Shown piece after piece: positions 1 through 7,234 of a stretch of DNA of 64,000 nucleotides. The stretch comes from Alloalcanivorax profundimaris (GTDB lineage Bacteria; Pseudomonadota; Gammaproteobacteria; Pseudomonadales; Alcanivoracaceae): positions 372,001-436,000 of the forward strand of contig NZ_JABJWH010000036.1 of the NCBI RefSeq assembly GCF_015265435.1, in the 5' to 3' direction. The position numbers and the translations under genes were made by a program. Every line of letters starts with the position of its first letter. Within the stretch, counting starts at the first letter, position 1. The notes beneath the pieces were generated by a model. That model worked only from the letters and a program-made list of their open reading frames with translations. It did no database searches and was not told the origin of the DNA.

Positions 1-1040
1 ATCATTTCCAGCTTGTAGCCGATCGGTCCGTCCACGCCGCCGGCGAAGGTGAACTGGTCGGAGTGCAGGGACTGGGGCGCGCCGTAGTAGGGCGCCATTT
101 CCTCGTCGTAGCGGCCGAAGGCGAAGCTGGTGACGTGCAGGAAGGTGCGCTTGCCCACCCGGCCGTCCGGGTCCGGCACCTCCGAGCGTTGCAGCAGGGC
201 CGGCGTCTGGATGCCGCCGCCGGCGGCGATCACGGTGGGCGCTTTGACGGTGATCACGGCGCCGGTGGGGCGTTTGTCGTGGTCCAGGGGACGCACTTCC
301 ACGGCGCTCACCCGGGTGCCGTCGTGGATCAGGCGCTGGGCGCGGGCGCCGTGAATCAGGGTGGCGCCGGCGTCCATGGCCGCCGGCAGGGTGGTGACCA
401 GCATGGATTGCTTGGCGTTGGTGGGGCAGCCCATGCCGCAGTAACCGAGGTTCCAGCAGCCGCGCACGTTGCGCGGAATCACCGACCAGTCCCAGCCCAG
501 TTTTTCGCAGCCGCGTTTGATCACGTCGTTGTTGGCGTTGGGTGGCATGGCCCAGGGTTCCACGCCCAGGCGTCGCTCCATTTGCTGAAAAAACGGGTCC
601 AGGTCGGCGCGCCCGGTGCCGGCCACGCCGAAGCGCCGGTGCCAGTGGTTCAGGGTTTCCTCCGGGGTGCGGAAGCTGGAGGTCCAGTTGACCACGGTGG
701 TGCCGCCCACGGTGCGCCCCTGCAGGATGGTGATGGCGCCGTCCTGGGTGGCGCGCAGGGTGCCCTCCTGGTAGAGGTGCCGGTAGGCGTCGCCTTCGTT
801 CAGGTTGAAATCCCGGGAGCTGCGCAGCCGCCCGGCCTCGATAAGGATCACCTTGAGGCCGCGCCGGCTGAGGATCTCGGCGCTCACCGCGCCACCGGCG
901 CCGGTGCCGATGATGGCCACGTCCGCCTCCAGGGTGCGGTCGTCGGTCTGGCGGGCGCCGTCAATGACGTCCCATTTGTCCCCGGCGTTCGCCCAGGGGT
1001 CGTCGATGTTCTCGATCTTGAGCTTGGAGAGGTCCTGCAT
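1..1040 (-). CDS. GMC-family alcohol oxidoreductase (partial, C-terminus outside window)
   Basis: This is the N-terminal 346 residues of a flavin (FAD) alcohol dehydrogenase/oxidase of the glucose-methanol-choline family; the rest runs off the left edge. Translation starts at the ATG complementary to 1038-1040. A Rossmann dinucleotide-binding motif, GTGAGG, follows a beta strand (VAIIGTGAGGAV) about 45 residues in, and a GGTTVVNW stretch typical of GMC proteins follows about 70 residues later. It is the last visible gene of a run transcribed leftwards after an aldehyde dehydrogenase and a Tat lipoprotein, which suggests sequential oxidation of an alcohol to an aldehyde to an acid, as with AlkJ-type enzymes. 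The substrate cannot be told from the sequence. Confidence 0.9.
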   Translation of the reverse strand, partial: MQDLSKLKIENIDDPWANAGDKWDVIDGARQTDDRTLEADVAIIGTGAGGAVSAEILSRRGLKVILIEAGRLRSSRDFNLNEGDAYRHLYQEGTLRATQDGAITILQGRTVGGTTVVNWTSSFRTPEETLNHWHRRFGVAGTGRADLDPFFQQMERRLGVEPWAMPPNANNDVIKRGCEKLGWDWSVIPRNVRGCWNLGYCGMGCPTNAKQSMLVTTLPAAMDAGATLIHGARAQRLIHDGTRVSAVEVRPLDHDKRPTGAVITVKAPTVIAAGGGIQTPALLQRSEVPDPDGRVGKRTFLHVTSFAFGRYDEEMAPYYGAPQSLHSDQFTFAGGVDGPIGYKLEM

Positions 1041-1067
1041 GACCGGCTTCCTGTTGTTGTTATGGGG

Positions 1068-1637
1068 TCATTCCGGCCGGGCGGCCAGGTTCAGGGGCGG
1101 GCCCGGATAGCCGGTGCCGAGGCCCGCGTCCGGGGTCACGTACCAGGCCATCATCAGCGGTTGGGTGAGGCCCTTGAAGGCGAGCTGGGCGAAGCCGTTG
1201 TCGCTGCCGGACCATTCCGCCAGGGTGCGCTGGAGTTGCGCCTCGTCCTGGTCGGCGAAGTGCGCCCAGGTGCCGGTGACCCACCAGCGGGCGGCGCCCA
1301 GCTGCAGCAGGTCGAGAAGCTGGAACAGCTGCCCGCGGGCCCCTTCGGAGCCGCCGGCCAGCAATCGGTCGAAGGCCTTCAGAGCATCGTCGGGGCCGGC
1401 ACCGGCCACGGCGTCCAGGCCGCCGGCGAGCAGCGGCGCCATCAGCGGGCGCAGCAGCTCCAGATCCCGTTCGCGCAGATGCTGGTAACCGGACGCCGGC
1501 CCGGGGTCGCCGCTGCAGCCGGTGAGCAGGGTGGCGCCGCCGGCACCCAGAGTCAGGGCGGTGGCGCCCCAGAACCCCAGCTTGAGGAAGCCGCGACGGC
1601 TGACGCCGTCCCGGGGGGAGGACGAATCCCGGTTCAT
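1068..1637 (-). CDS. Tat-exported lipoprotein, likely small subunit of the neighbouring GMC dehydrogenase
   Basis: This 189-residue protein has a twin-arginine signal (SRRGFLK) at about residue 14 followed by a hydrophobic stretch and a lipobox-like LTGC near residue 41, so it should be exported folded and may be lipid-anchored. I do not recognise a catalytic domain. Its size and position between an aldehyde dehydrogenase gene (11 bp upstream) and a GMC oxidoreductase gene (27 bp downstream) resemble the small Tat subunits of membrane-bound sugar and alcohol dehydrogenases. That role is inferred from context. The export signal is clear; the subunit assignment is less certain. Confidence 0.72.
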   Translation of the reverse strand: MNRDSSSPRDGVSRRGFLKLGFWGATALTLGAGGATLLTGCSGDPGPASGYQHLRERDLELLRPLMAPLLAGGLDAVAGAGPDDALKAFDRLLAGGSEGARGQLFQLLDLLQLGAARWWVTGTWAHFADQDEAQLQRTLAEWSGSDNGFAQLAFKGLTQPLMMAWYVTPDAGLGTGYPGPPLNLAARPE

Positions 1638-1648
1638 GGCGCGCCCTC

Positions 1649-3091
1649 CTATTTGAGCATGAACTTGTAGATCAGCTTGTGCATGCCCCGGCCGTAGGGC
1701 GGCAGGATGTGCTTGGTGGCGTTCATCTTGCCCTTCTTGTACACGCCCTTGGCCTTGGAGAAGGTCAGGAAACCCTCCGGGCCGTGGTAGTGCCCCATGC
1801 CCGAGGGGCCGACGCCGCCGAATGGCATGTCGTCCACGCCCACCTGGGTGATGGTGTCGTTCAGACAGACGCCGCCGGAGTGGGTGTGGTGCAGGACGTG
1901 CTGGCCGTTGTCGGCGTTCCAGTCGAAGTAGTACAGCGCCAGCGGACGGGGCCGGTCGTTCACGTAGTCGATGGCGTCGTCCAGGGTCTTGTAGGGCACC
2001 ACCAGCATCAACGGGCCGAAGATCTCGTCGCCGGCAATCTTCATGTCGTCGTTGACGTCGAGCACCAGGGTGTGGGGGATCTTGCGGCTGCCGGCCAGGT
2101 CCTCGTTGTCCGGGTTGATCTCGATGACGCGGGCGCCTTTCTCGCGGGCGTCGTCCAGATAACCGGTGAGGCGCTGGTACTGGCGGTCATTGATGATGCT
2201 GGTGAAGTCCGGGTTGTCGCGCAGGGTCGGGTAGAGCTGGGTGACCTGGGCCTTCCAGGCGTCCACGAACTCGTCCACCCGGTTCTCCGGGCAGAGGATG
2301 TAGTCCGGCGCCACGCAGGTCTGGCCGCTGTTCAGGCACTTGCCGAAGGCGATGCGCTCCACCGCGTCCTTCATCGGGAAGTCCTGGCCGATGATGCAGG
2401 GGCTCTTGCCGCCCAGCTCCAGGGTCACCGGGGTCAGGTTCTCGGCGGCGGCGCGCATGATGTGGCGGCCCACCGAGGTGGAGCCGGTGAACAGCAGATG
2501 ATCGAAGGGCAGCGCGGAAAAGGCGGCGCCCACTTCCACCTCGCCGTTGACCACGGCCACGTGGTCCTCGTCGAAGGTCTTGCCGATCAGTTCTTCCAGC
2601 AGGGCGCCGGTGCGCGGCGTGGACTCGCTCATCTTGATCATCACCCGGTTGCCGGCGGCCAGCGCCGCCAGCAGCGGGCCGATGGCCAGGTACAGCGGGT
2701 AGTTCCAGGGCACGATAATGCCCACCACGCCCAGGGGCTGGTATTCCACCCACACTTTGCCGGGCCACTGGGCGGCGCCCACCTTGCGCTTGGAGGGTTT
2801 CATCCACTTGCGCAGATGCTTGGCGTGGTACTTGATGCCTTCCACGCTGGTGAGCATTTCCGCCAGCTTGGTTTCGTCGGCGGCGCGGTTGCCGAAGTCC
2901 GCGTTGAGCGCCTCGATCCAGGCGTCCATGTTGTCCAGCAGCATGGGCTTGAGTTGCTGGATGAAGGCCGCGCGCTGATCGGCGTCGGGATAAGGGTGGT
3001 GGCGGAAGGCGGCTTTCTGCGCCTCGAAGATCCGCTTCATGCGGTCGATTTGTGCCTGGCCAGTTTGGAATTCTTTGATTTCGGCGACCAT
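1649..3091 (-). CDS. Aldehyde dehydrogenase (coniferyl-aldehyde dehydrogenase-like)
   Basis: This 480-residue protein oxidises an aldehyde to a carboxylic acid with NAD(P)+. The family residues are visible: VPWNYP with Asn130, a cofactor-loop FTGSTSVGR at 201-209, the general base Glu225 in ELGGKSP, and the nucleophile Cys259 in SGQTCVAPDY. The short N-terminus and the C-terminal tail ending in a basic, hydrophobic helix (LIYKFMLK) resemble class 3 and CalB-type enzymes that sit at membranes and take long-chain or aromatic aldehydes. It heads an operon with the Tat lipoprotein and GMC oxidoreductase. A consensus-like promoter with a palindrome in its spacer lies just upstream, beside a divergent TetR regulator. 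The true substrate is unknown. Confidence 0.93.
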   Translation of the reverse strand: MVAEIKEFQTGQAQIDRMKRIFEAQKAAFRHHPYPDADQRAAFIQQLKPMLLDNMDAWIEALNADFGNRAADETKLAEMLTSVEGIKYHAKHLRKWMKPSKRKVGAAQWPGKVWVEYQPLGVVGIIVPWNYPLYLAIGPLLAALAAGNRVMIKMSESTPRTGALLEELIGKTFDEDHVAVVNGEVEVGAAFSALPFDHLLFTGSTSVGRHIMRAAAENLTPVTLELGGKSPCIIGQDFPMKDAVERIAFGKCLNSGQTCVAPDYILCPENRVDEFVDAWKAQVTQLYPTLRDNPDFTSIINDRQYQRLTGYLDDAREKGARVIEINPDNEDLAGSRKIPHTLVLDVNDDMKIAGDEIFGPLMLVVPYKTLDDAIDYVNDRPRPLALYYFDWNADNGQHVLHHTHSGGVCLNDTITQVGVDDMPFGGVGPSGMGHYHGPEGFLTFSKAKGVYKKGKMNATKHILPPYGRGMHKLIYKFMLK

Positions 3092-3126
3092 AATGCGTCT
3101 CCCTGGACGGTGATGGACCTGGATTG

Positions 3127-3155
3127 ATTTTTAGAGTAATTACTCTAGAGGTCAA
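3127..3155 (-). promoter_or_regulatory. Promoter of the aldehyde dehydrogenase operon with embedded palindromic operator
   Basis: On the minus strand a TTGACC -35 box (3150-3155) is followed after exactly 17 bp by AAAAAT (3127-3132) as a -10 box. The spacer contains a perfect 16-bp palindrome, TAGAGTAATTACTCTA (3132-3147). A palindrome placed between -35 and -10 is the classical position of a TetR-family repressor operator, and a TetR gene starts 66 bp away in the opposite direction. Repression of both transcription units by that protein is inferred. Confidence 0.7.
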
Positions 3156-3212
3156 CATGGTGTTTCCGAAATCCGGTCCGCCGCCCCGCTCCATGCCCCT
3201 GATTGGCCCGTT

Positions 3213-3905
3213 ATGACCGACACGAAAACCCGTATCCTGGATACCGCCCTGGCCCTGTTCAACCGGTTCGGGGAGCGCAACGTCACCACCAACCACATCG
3301 CCGGGGAGCTGGGCATCAGCCCGGGCAATCTCTACTACCATTACCGCAACAAGGCGGCCATCGTGTCCGCCCTGTTCGACCGCTATCAGGCGCACCTGCT
3401 GACCTTGCTCACGGTGCCGGCGGGGCCGCTCACCTGGGAAGACAAGATGCGCTATTTCGAGGGCATCCTGGAATCCATGTGGGAAGGGCGTTTCCTGCAC
3501 CGCGACCTGGCCCATTTCCTCCATCAGGATCCGGCCCTGCGCGAGCGCTACAAGCGGTTCGTGGAGGACAGCCTGGCGCGCGGGCTGGAGATTTATCGCC
3601 GCCTGCGCGACAGCGGCCTGATCGAGGCCAGCGACGAGGAACTGCGGGCGTTGCTGGTCAATACCTGGGTGCTGGCGGCGTCCTGGTCCGGCTTTACCCA
3701 TGGCCTGAATCCGGACATCGCCGACGATGAAACCCTGGATCGCCGTCTGCTGCGCCAGGGCATCTATCAGATCATCTGTCTGGAGGCGCCGTTTCTGCGC
3801 GGCGAGGCCCTGCGCCACCTGGACGCCATGAAACGGGAATACCGCATCGACGAGAACGCCCTGGACCGCCTGTTCGGGGCCGACGGGCTGGTGCACCCGG
3901 AGTGA
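3213..3905 (+). CDS. TetR/AcrR-family transcriptional regulator
   Basis: This 230-residue repressor-type protein has the N-terminal helix-turn-helix of the TetR family (about residues 25-46, with GISPGNLYYHYRNK as the recognition region). The C-terminal helical ligand-binding domain is too divergent to predict a ligand. It is divergent from the alcohol/aldehyde oxidation operon across a 121-bp gap holding a palindrome, so it most likely controls that operon and itself. The stop overlaps the start of the downstream membrane-protein gene by 4 bp, so the two are co-translated. Confidence 0.92.
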   Translation: MTDTKTRILDTALALFNRFGERNVTTNHIAGELGISPGNLYYHYRNKAAIVSALFDRYQAHLLTLLTVPAGPLTWEDKMRYFEGILESMWEGRFLHRDLAHFLHQDPALRERYKRFVEDSLARGLEIYRRLRDSGLIEASDEELRALLVNTWVLAASWSGFTHGLNPDIADDETLDRRLLRQGIYQIICLEAPFLRGEALRHLDAMKREYRIDENALDRLFGADGLVHPE

Positions 3906-5242
3906 GCGCCGTGGGCGAAAGCGGACCGGATTCGCCGGTATGGGTGCTGCGTTCGCTGTTCGCCTGGCTGGCGCTGGTGGCCGGCGTGATGCTGCCGCTG
4001 CCCGGCGCCGACGCGGTGGCGGCGCTGGCGGTGACCACCGCCATGCTGCTGGGCTGGCGGGACCTGCGGCCGGTGGCGCGCATGCTGCTGGTACTGATGC
4101 TGCTGGCGGCCCTGGCCGCCGCGGTGCTGGAGCCCCAGGCCCTGCGCGAGGGGGTGCGCAACATGGCGATCCTCACCGCGCTGATCATCTCGGTGATCCT
4201 GCTGTCGGCGGTGCTGAGCCGCTCGCGTGATCTGGCCAGCCTGTCCTCCAGTTTGTTCGCGGGCCGCTCCCTGACCCGCTACTACAGCCTCACGTTCGGC
4301 ACCGCCTTTCTGTCGATCCCGCTCAACTTCGGCGCCGTGGGCGTGGTCGCCGCCCTGGTCGCCGATCGCATCAACGGGCGGGGCCATTCGGCGGGCACCC
4401 GCAACGCCGCCCGCGCCACCCTGCGCGGCTTCGCGGCGGCGCCGCTGTGCTCGCCGCTGTCCATCTCGGTGGCGGTGGTGCTGACTTTTCTGCCCGGTCT
4501 GGAAGGTTGGCAGCTGATCGGCATGGGTCTGCCGGTGGCGGTGCTGTTCCTGCTTGCCGGGGCGCTGTTCCGGGAACCGGAAAGCGACGAGTCCGAGGTG
4601 TTGGAAGCGCGCACCGCCGGGGTCGGGCCCTGGTTGCGGTTCACCGGGCTGATCGGAGTGATCTGCGCCGGCACCCTGGCGTTGAGCGCCGGCGCTGGCT
4701 TGAGTTACCCCCGAGCGGTGACCCTGAGCTGTCTGTCGGTGGTGGGGCTGGGCCTGGCCTGGGGGGCCTGGCGCGGCGAACGGCCCGCCCCACCGTCGCT
4801 GGCGCCGGCCTCCAACGAGCTGGTCATCGTCGGCGCTTCCGCGTTCCTCGGCGCCCTGGTCAGCGCCCTGGCGGAGCATCATCTCGGCGCCGGCCTCGCC
4901 CTGCCCGGCTGGGGCTACCCGCTGGCGGCCCTGCTGGTGCCCTGGGTGTTCTACGCCGCCGGCATGATGGGCTTCAATCCGATTCTCACCGGTACCCTGG
5001 TGGGCGCCCTGCTCGGCCCGATCTGGCCGTCGTCGGCGATTCAGGCGCTGGGCCTGTCCATGGTGTGCGGCTGGGCGATGACCGGGGTGGGCACGCCCTA
5101 CGCCGCCAATGTGCTGCTGCTGGAGCGGTTCACCGGCTACCCGGCGTGGCGCACCGCGGTGCTCTGGAACCGGGTACTGGCGATCACGGTGATGATGGCC
5201 GGCGGCCTGCTGGCGGCGCTGCTTACCCTGCTGCTGACGTGA
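3902..5242 (+). CDS. Polytopic inner-membrane protein, possible transporter
   Basis: This 446-residue, very hydrophobic protein has roughly ten to eleven predicted membrane segments. It starts with GTG overlapping the TetR stop by 4 bp, so it is translationally coupled to the regulator. Two conserved-looking loops stand out: SIPLNFGAVGV with APLCSPLSIS in the first half, and GFNPILTGTLVG in the second. Paired loops of this kind occur in secondary transporters with internally repeated halves, but I cannot assign a family or substrate. Its 3' end overlaps the convergent hydrolase gene by 20 bp. Being paired with the regulator of an alcohol oxidation operon, it might move a related compound; that is speculation. 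Confidence 0.75.
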   Translation: MSAVGESGPDSPVWVLRSLFAWLALVAGVMLPLPGADAVAALAVTTAMLLGWRDLRPVARMLLVLMLLAALAAAVLEPQALREGVRNMAILTALIISVILLSAVLSRSRDLASLSSSLFAGRSLTRYYSLTFGTAFLSIPLNFGAVGVVAALVADRINGRGHSAGTRNAARATLRGFAAAPLCSPLSISVAVVLTFLPGLEGWQLIGMGLPVAVLFLLAGALFREPESDESEVLEARTAGVGPWLRFTGLIGVICAGTLALSAGAGLSYPRAVTLSCLSVVGLGLAWGAWRGERPAPPSLAPASNELVIVGASAFLGALVSALAEHHLGAGLALPGWGYPLAALLVPWVFYAAGMMGFNPILTGTLVGALLGPIWPSSAIQALGLSMVCGWAMTGVGTPYAANVLLLERFTGYPAWRTAVLWNRVLAITVMMAGGLLAALLTLLLT

Positions 5243-6236
5243 GCGGCACCCCGGCGAAGCCGGCGGCGAAAGCGGCCAGCCGCTTCTCCAGCCAGTAGTC
5301 CGGGTGCGCCGGCGTGCCGGCCACGAATCCCACATGGCCGCCCTGGCCGCTCAGCTCCAGGGTCACGCCGGGGCCCAGGTCGCCCTGGCCGGGCAGAATC
5401 GACGGCGTCATGAAGGGGTCGTCCTCGGCCTGGATCATCAGCGTGGGGGTGCGGATCGCCGGCAGACGCGGGCCGGCGGAGCATTCCGCGTAGTAGTGGG
5501 CGGCGTCGCGGAAGCCATACAGGGGCGCGATCACCTGGCCGTCGAATTGCCAGAATGAACGAATGCCGTTCAGATTCAGCGCCGCCAGCCGGCGGGCCTG
5601 GTCCGGGGCCACGGTTTCCAGGTGACGTTGCTGGCGGCGCAGTCCGGCGAGCAGCTCGCCGATCAGGTGGCGCCGGTAGATCCGCGACAGGCCCTGGTCC
5701 ATGCGGTCCGCGCAGGTGGCCAGGCCGAGCGGCGAGCAGACCGCCACGGCGGCGCTGAGGGCGCCACTGTCCGCCCGCGCCAGCCAGTTAAGCAGACGGC
5801 TGCCGCCCAGGGACACGCCCATGGCCACCAGCGGCCCGCGGGAATCGGCGGCGCGCAGGTGGCGGAACACCGCGTCCAGGTCGTCGATCTCGCCGGCGTG
5901 GTAGGACAGCGCCGTGTCGTTGGGCGCCGCCGCGCCCCGGGAATTGATCGCCACCGAGGCGATGCCTGCCGCCGCCAGCCGCGCCTGGGTGCCGCGCACA
6001 TAATGGGAATCGCTGCTGCCGGACAGGCCATGCAGCAGCGCCACGCGCAGGGCGCCGGGGGCCGGCGCCGGGCCGGCCCAGTCCAGCAGCAGGTGGTCCC
6101 CGTCCGCCAGGGGCAGGGTTTCGCGCCGTCGGGGCAATTCATCGGCGTGCCGCCACAGCGGCCCCCACAGCGTCTGCAAATGCGGCGAACGCAGCCACCA
6201 AGGCGCGCGGAACGGCGCCTCCACGATTTCGGCCAT
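5223..6236 (-). CDS. YheT-family alpha/beta hydrolase
   Basis: This 337-residue hydrolase matches the YheT/ABHD group. It has the characteristic N-terminus with WWLRSPHLQTLW (residues 13-24), HGLSGSSDSHYVRG (69-82), and the nucleophile elbow GVSLGG with Ser142. Asp272 or Asp273 in QAEDDPF and His301 in GGHVGF complete the likely triad. Related enzymes act on ester substrates and are linked to lipid metabolism, but their bacterial substrates are poorly known. Its 3' end overlaps the convergent membrane-protein gene by 20 bp. It is divergent from rsmE, separated by 87 bp. Confidence 0.9.
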   Translation of the reverse strand: MAEIVEAPFRAPWWLRSPHLQTLWGPLWRHADELPRRRETLPLADGDHLLLDWAGPAPAPGALRVALLHGLSGSSDSHYVRGTQARLAAAGIASVAINSRGAAAPNDTALSYHAGEIDDLDAVFRHLRAADSRGPLVAMGVSLGGSRLLNWLARADSGALSAAVAVCSPLGLATCADRMDQGLSRIYRRHLIGELLAGLRRQQRHLETVAPDQARRLAALNLNGIRSFWQFDGQVIAPLYGFRDAAHYYAECSAGPRLPAIRTPTLMIQAEDDPFMTPSILPGQGDLGPGVTLELSGQGGHVGFVAGTPAHPDYWLEKRLAAFAAGFAGVPLTSAAG

Positions 6237-6323
6237 CGACGGCTCTCCCCCGGAGCATGGAATCCAGGCCGGCTATGGTAGCCTTTAGCGCCGACATCGT
6301 CCGCCCCGGAACAGAGGAATCCC

Positions 6324-7046
6324 ATGAGCCGCCGTTTCTTCGACGATCAGCCGTTCACCCAGGACCAGCCCGTGGCGCTGGGGGTCGGCCCCAGCCATCA
6401 CATCGCCAAGGTGCTGCGCATGAACCCGGGGGATGAGCTGACCCTGTTCAACGGCCAGGGCGGTGAGTGGTCGGCGGTGCTGGAGAGCGTCGGCAAGAAA
6501 AGCGTGACCGCCCGGCCGCTGGCCTTCCACGAACGGGACCGAACCGCCCCCGTGCCGGTGACCCTGGGCCTGCCGCTGATCAAGGGCGACCGCATGGACT
6601 ATGCCCTGCAAAAAGCCACCGAGCTGGGGGTGGCGGCGATCCGGGTGCTGGACACCGAGCGCACCGAGGTGCGACTCAAGGGCGAGCGGGCGGTGAAGAA
6701 AGCCGACCACTGGTGGCAGGTGGTGATCAGCGCCTGCGAGCAATGCGGTCTGAACCGGCCGCCGGCGCTGGACGGGCCGCTGCCCTTGAAGGACTTTCTC
6801 GCCGACGCCGGCGGCCTGGCTCTGATCGCCCATCCCGGGGAAGCGCCCCTGGGCGCCGCCGCCCTCCGCGATGCCACGGCGGTGACGCTGCTGACCGGGC
6901 CGGAAGGGGGCTTTTCCGACCCCGAGCTGGCCGCCGCCCGGGCCGCGGGTTTCCTGCCCTTTGCGTTGGGCGAGCGGGTTCTGCGCGCGGAAACCGCGCC
7001 CGTGGCTCTGTTGGCGTCTCTGTGGGCGGGACGGTTGTTGCTCTGA
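6324..7046 (+). CDS. rsmE: 16S rRNA m3U1498 methyltransferase RsmE
   Basis: This 240-residue cytoplasmic SPOUT methyltransferase methylates N3 of U1498 in the decoding region of 16S rRNA with S-adenosylmethionine. Diagnostic knot motifs are LLTGPEGGFSDPE (GPEGGF at 192-197) and LGERVLRAETA (215-225). The N-terminal PUA-like region contains HHIAKVLRMNPGD. Its length is normal for the family. A GAGGAAT ribosome-binding site sits 7 bp before the ATG. In Pseudomonas this gene lies on the far side of the pil-chp cluster, as it does here. Confidence 0.96.
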   Translation: MSRRFFDDQPFTQDQPVALGVGPSHHIAKVLRMNPGDELTLFNGQGGEWSAVLESVGKKSVTARPLAFHERDRTAPVPVTLGLPLIKGDRMDYALQKATELGVAAIRVLDTERTEVRLKGERAVKKADHWWQVVISACEQCGLNRPPALDGPLPLKDFLADAGGLALIAHPGEAPLGAAALRDATAVTLLTGPEGGFSDPELAAARAAGFLPFALGERVLRAETAPVALLASLWAGRLLL

Positions 7047-7093
7047 GTGCTTGTTGCTGGTGCGCATCGCGCGCCATCTTGAGACCGCCCCAC

Positions 7094-7122
7094 CTACCCA
7101 TCGATAGGTAGATAATCCTATC
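7094..7122. promoter_or_regulatory. Overlapping dyads upstream of the lipoprotein amidase
   Basis: Two inverted repeats overlap here. CTACC at 7094-7098 pairs with GGTAG at 7107-7111 around a central ATCGAT, and GATAGG at 7103-7108 pairs with CCTATC at 7117-7122 with an 8-base spacer. A TATAAC -10-like box follows at 7130-7135 and there is no good -35 box, which is the layout expected for a regulated promoter. The regulator is unknown. Confidence 0.45.
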
Positions 7123-7234
7123 CTGTTTGTATAACCGCTTGGCCCATCAGGGCTTTTCCCCGGTGGCACGTTTTTTGATCCCTTCTCCGGCGCGCGCACT
7201 TGGTCGCGTTTTTCTTAATGCTGGAGAAATTCCA

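Noticed and set aside
63-1670. Long open frame on the plus strand
   Set aside because: It is antisense to the GMC oxidoreductase and Tat lipoprotein genes, is rich in Gly/Ala/His without any recognisable domain, and is typical of shadow frames in GC-rich DNA.
2187-3896. 569-codon minus-strand frame across the TetR gene
   Set aside because: It is antisense to tetR and out of frame with the aldehyde dehydrogenase, whose catalytic motifs fix the true frame.
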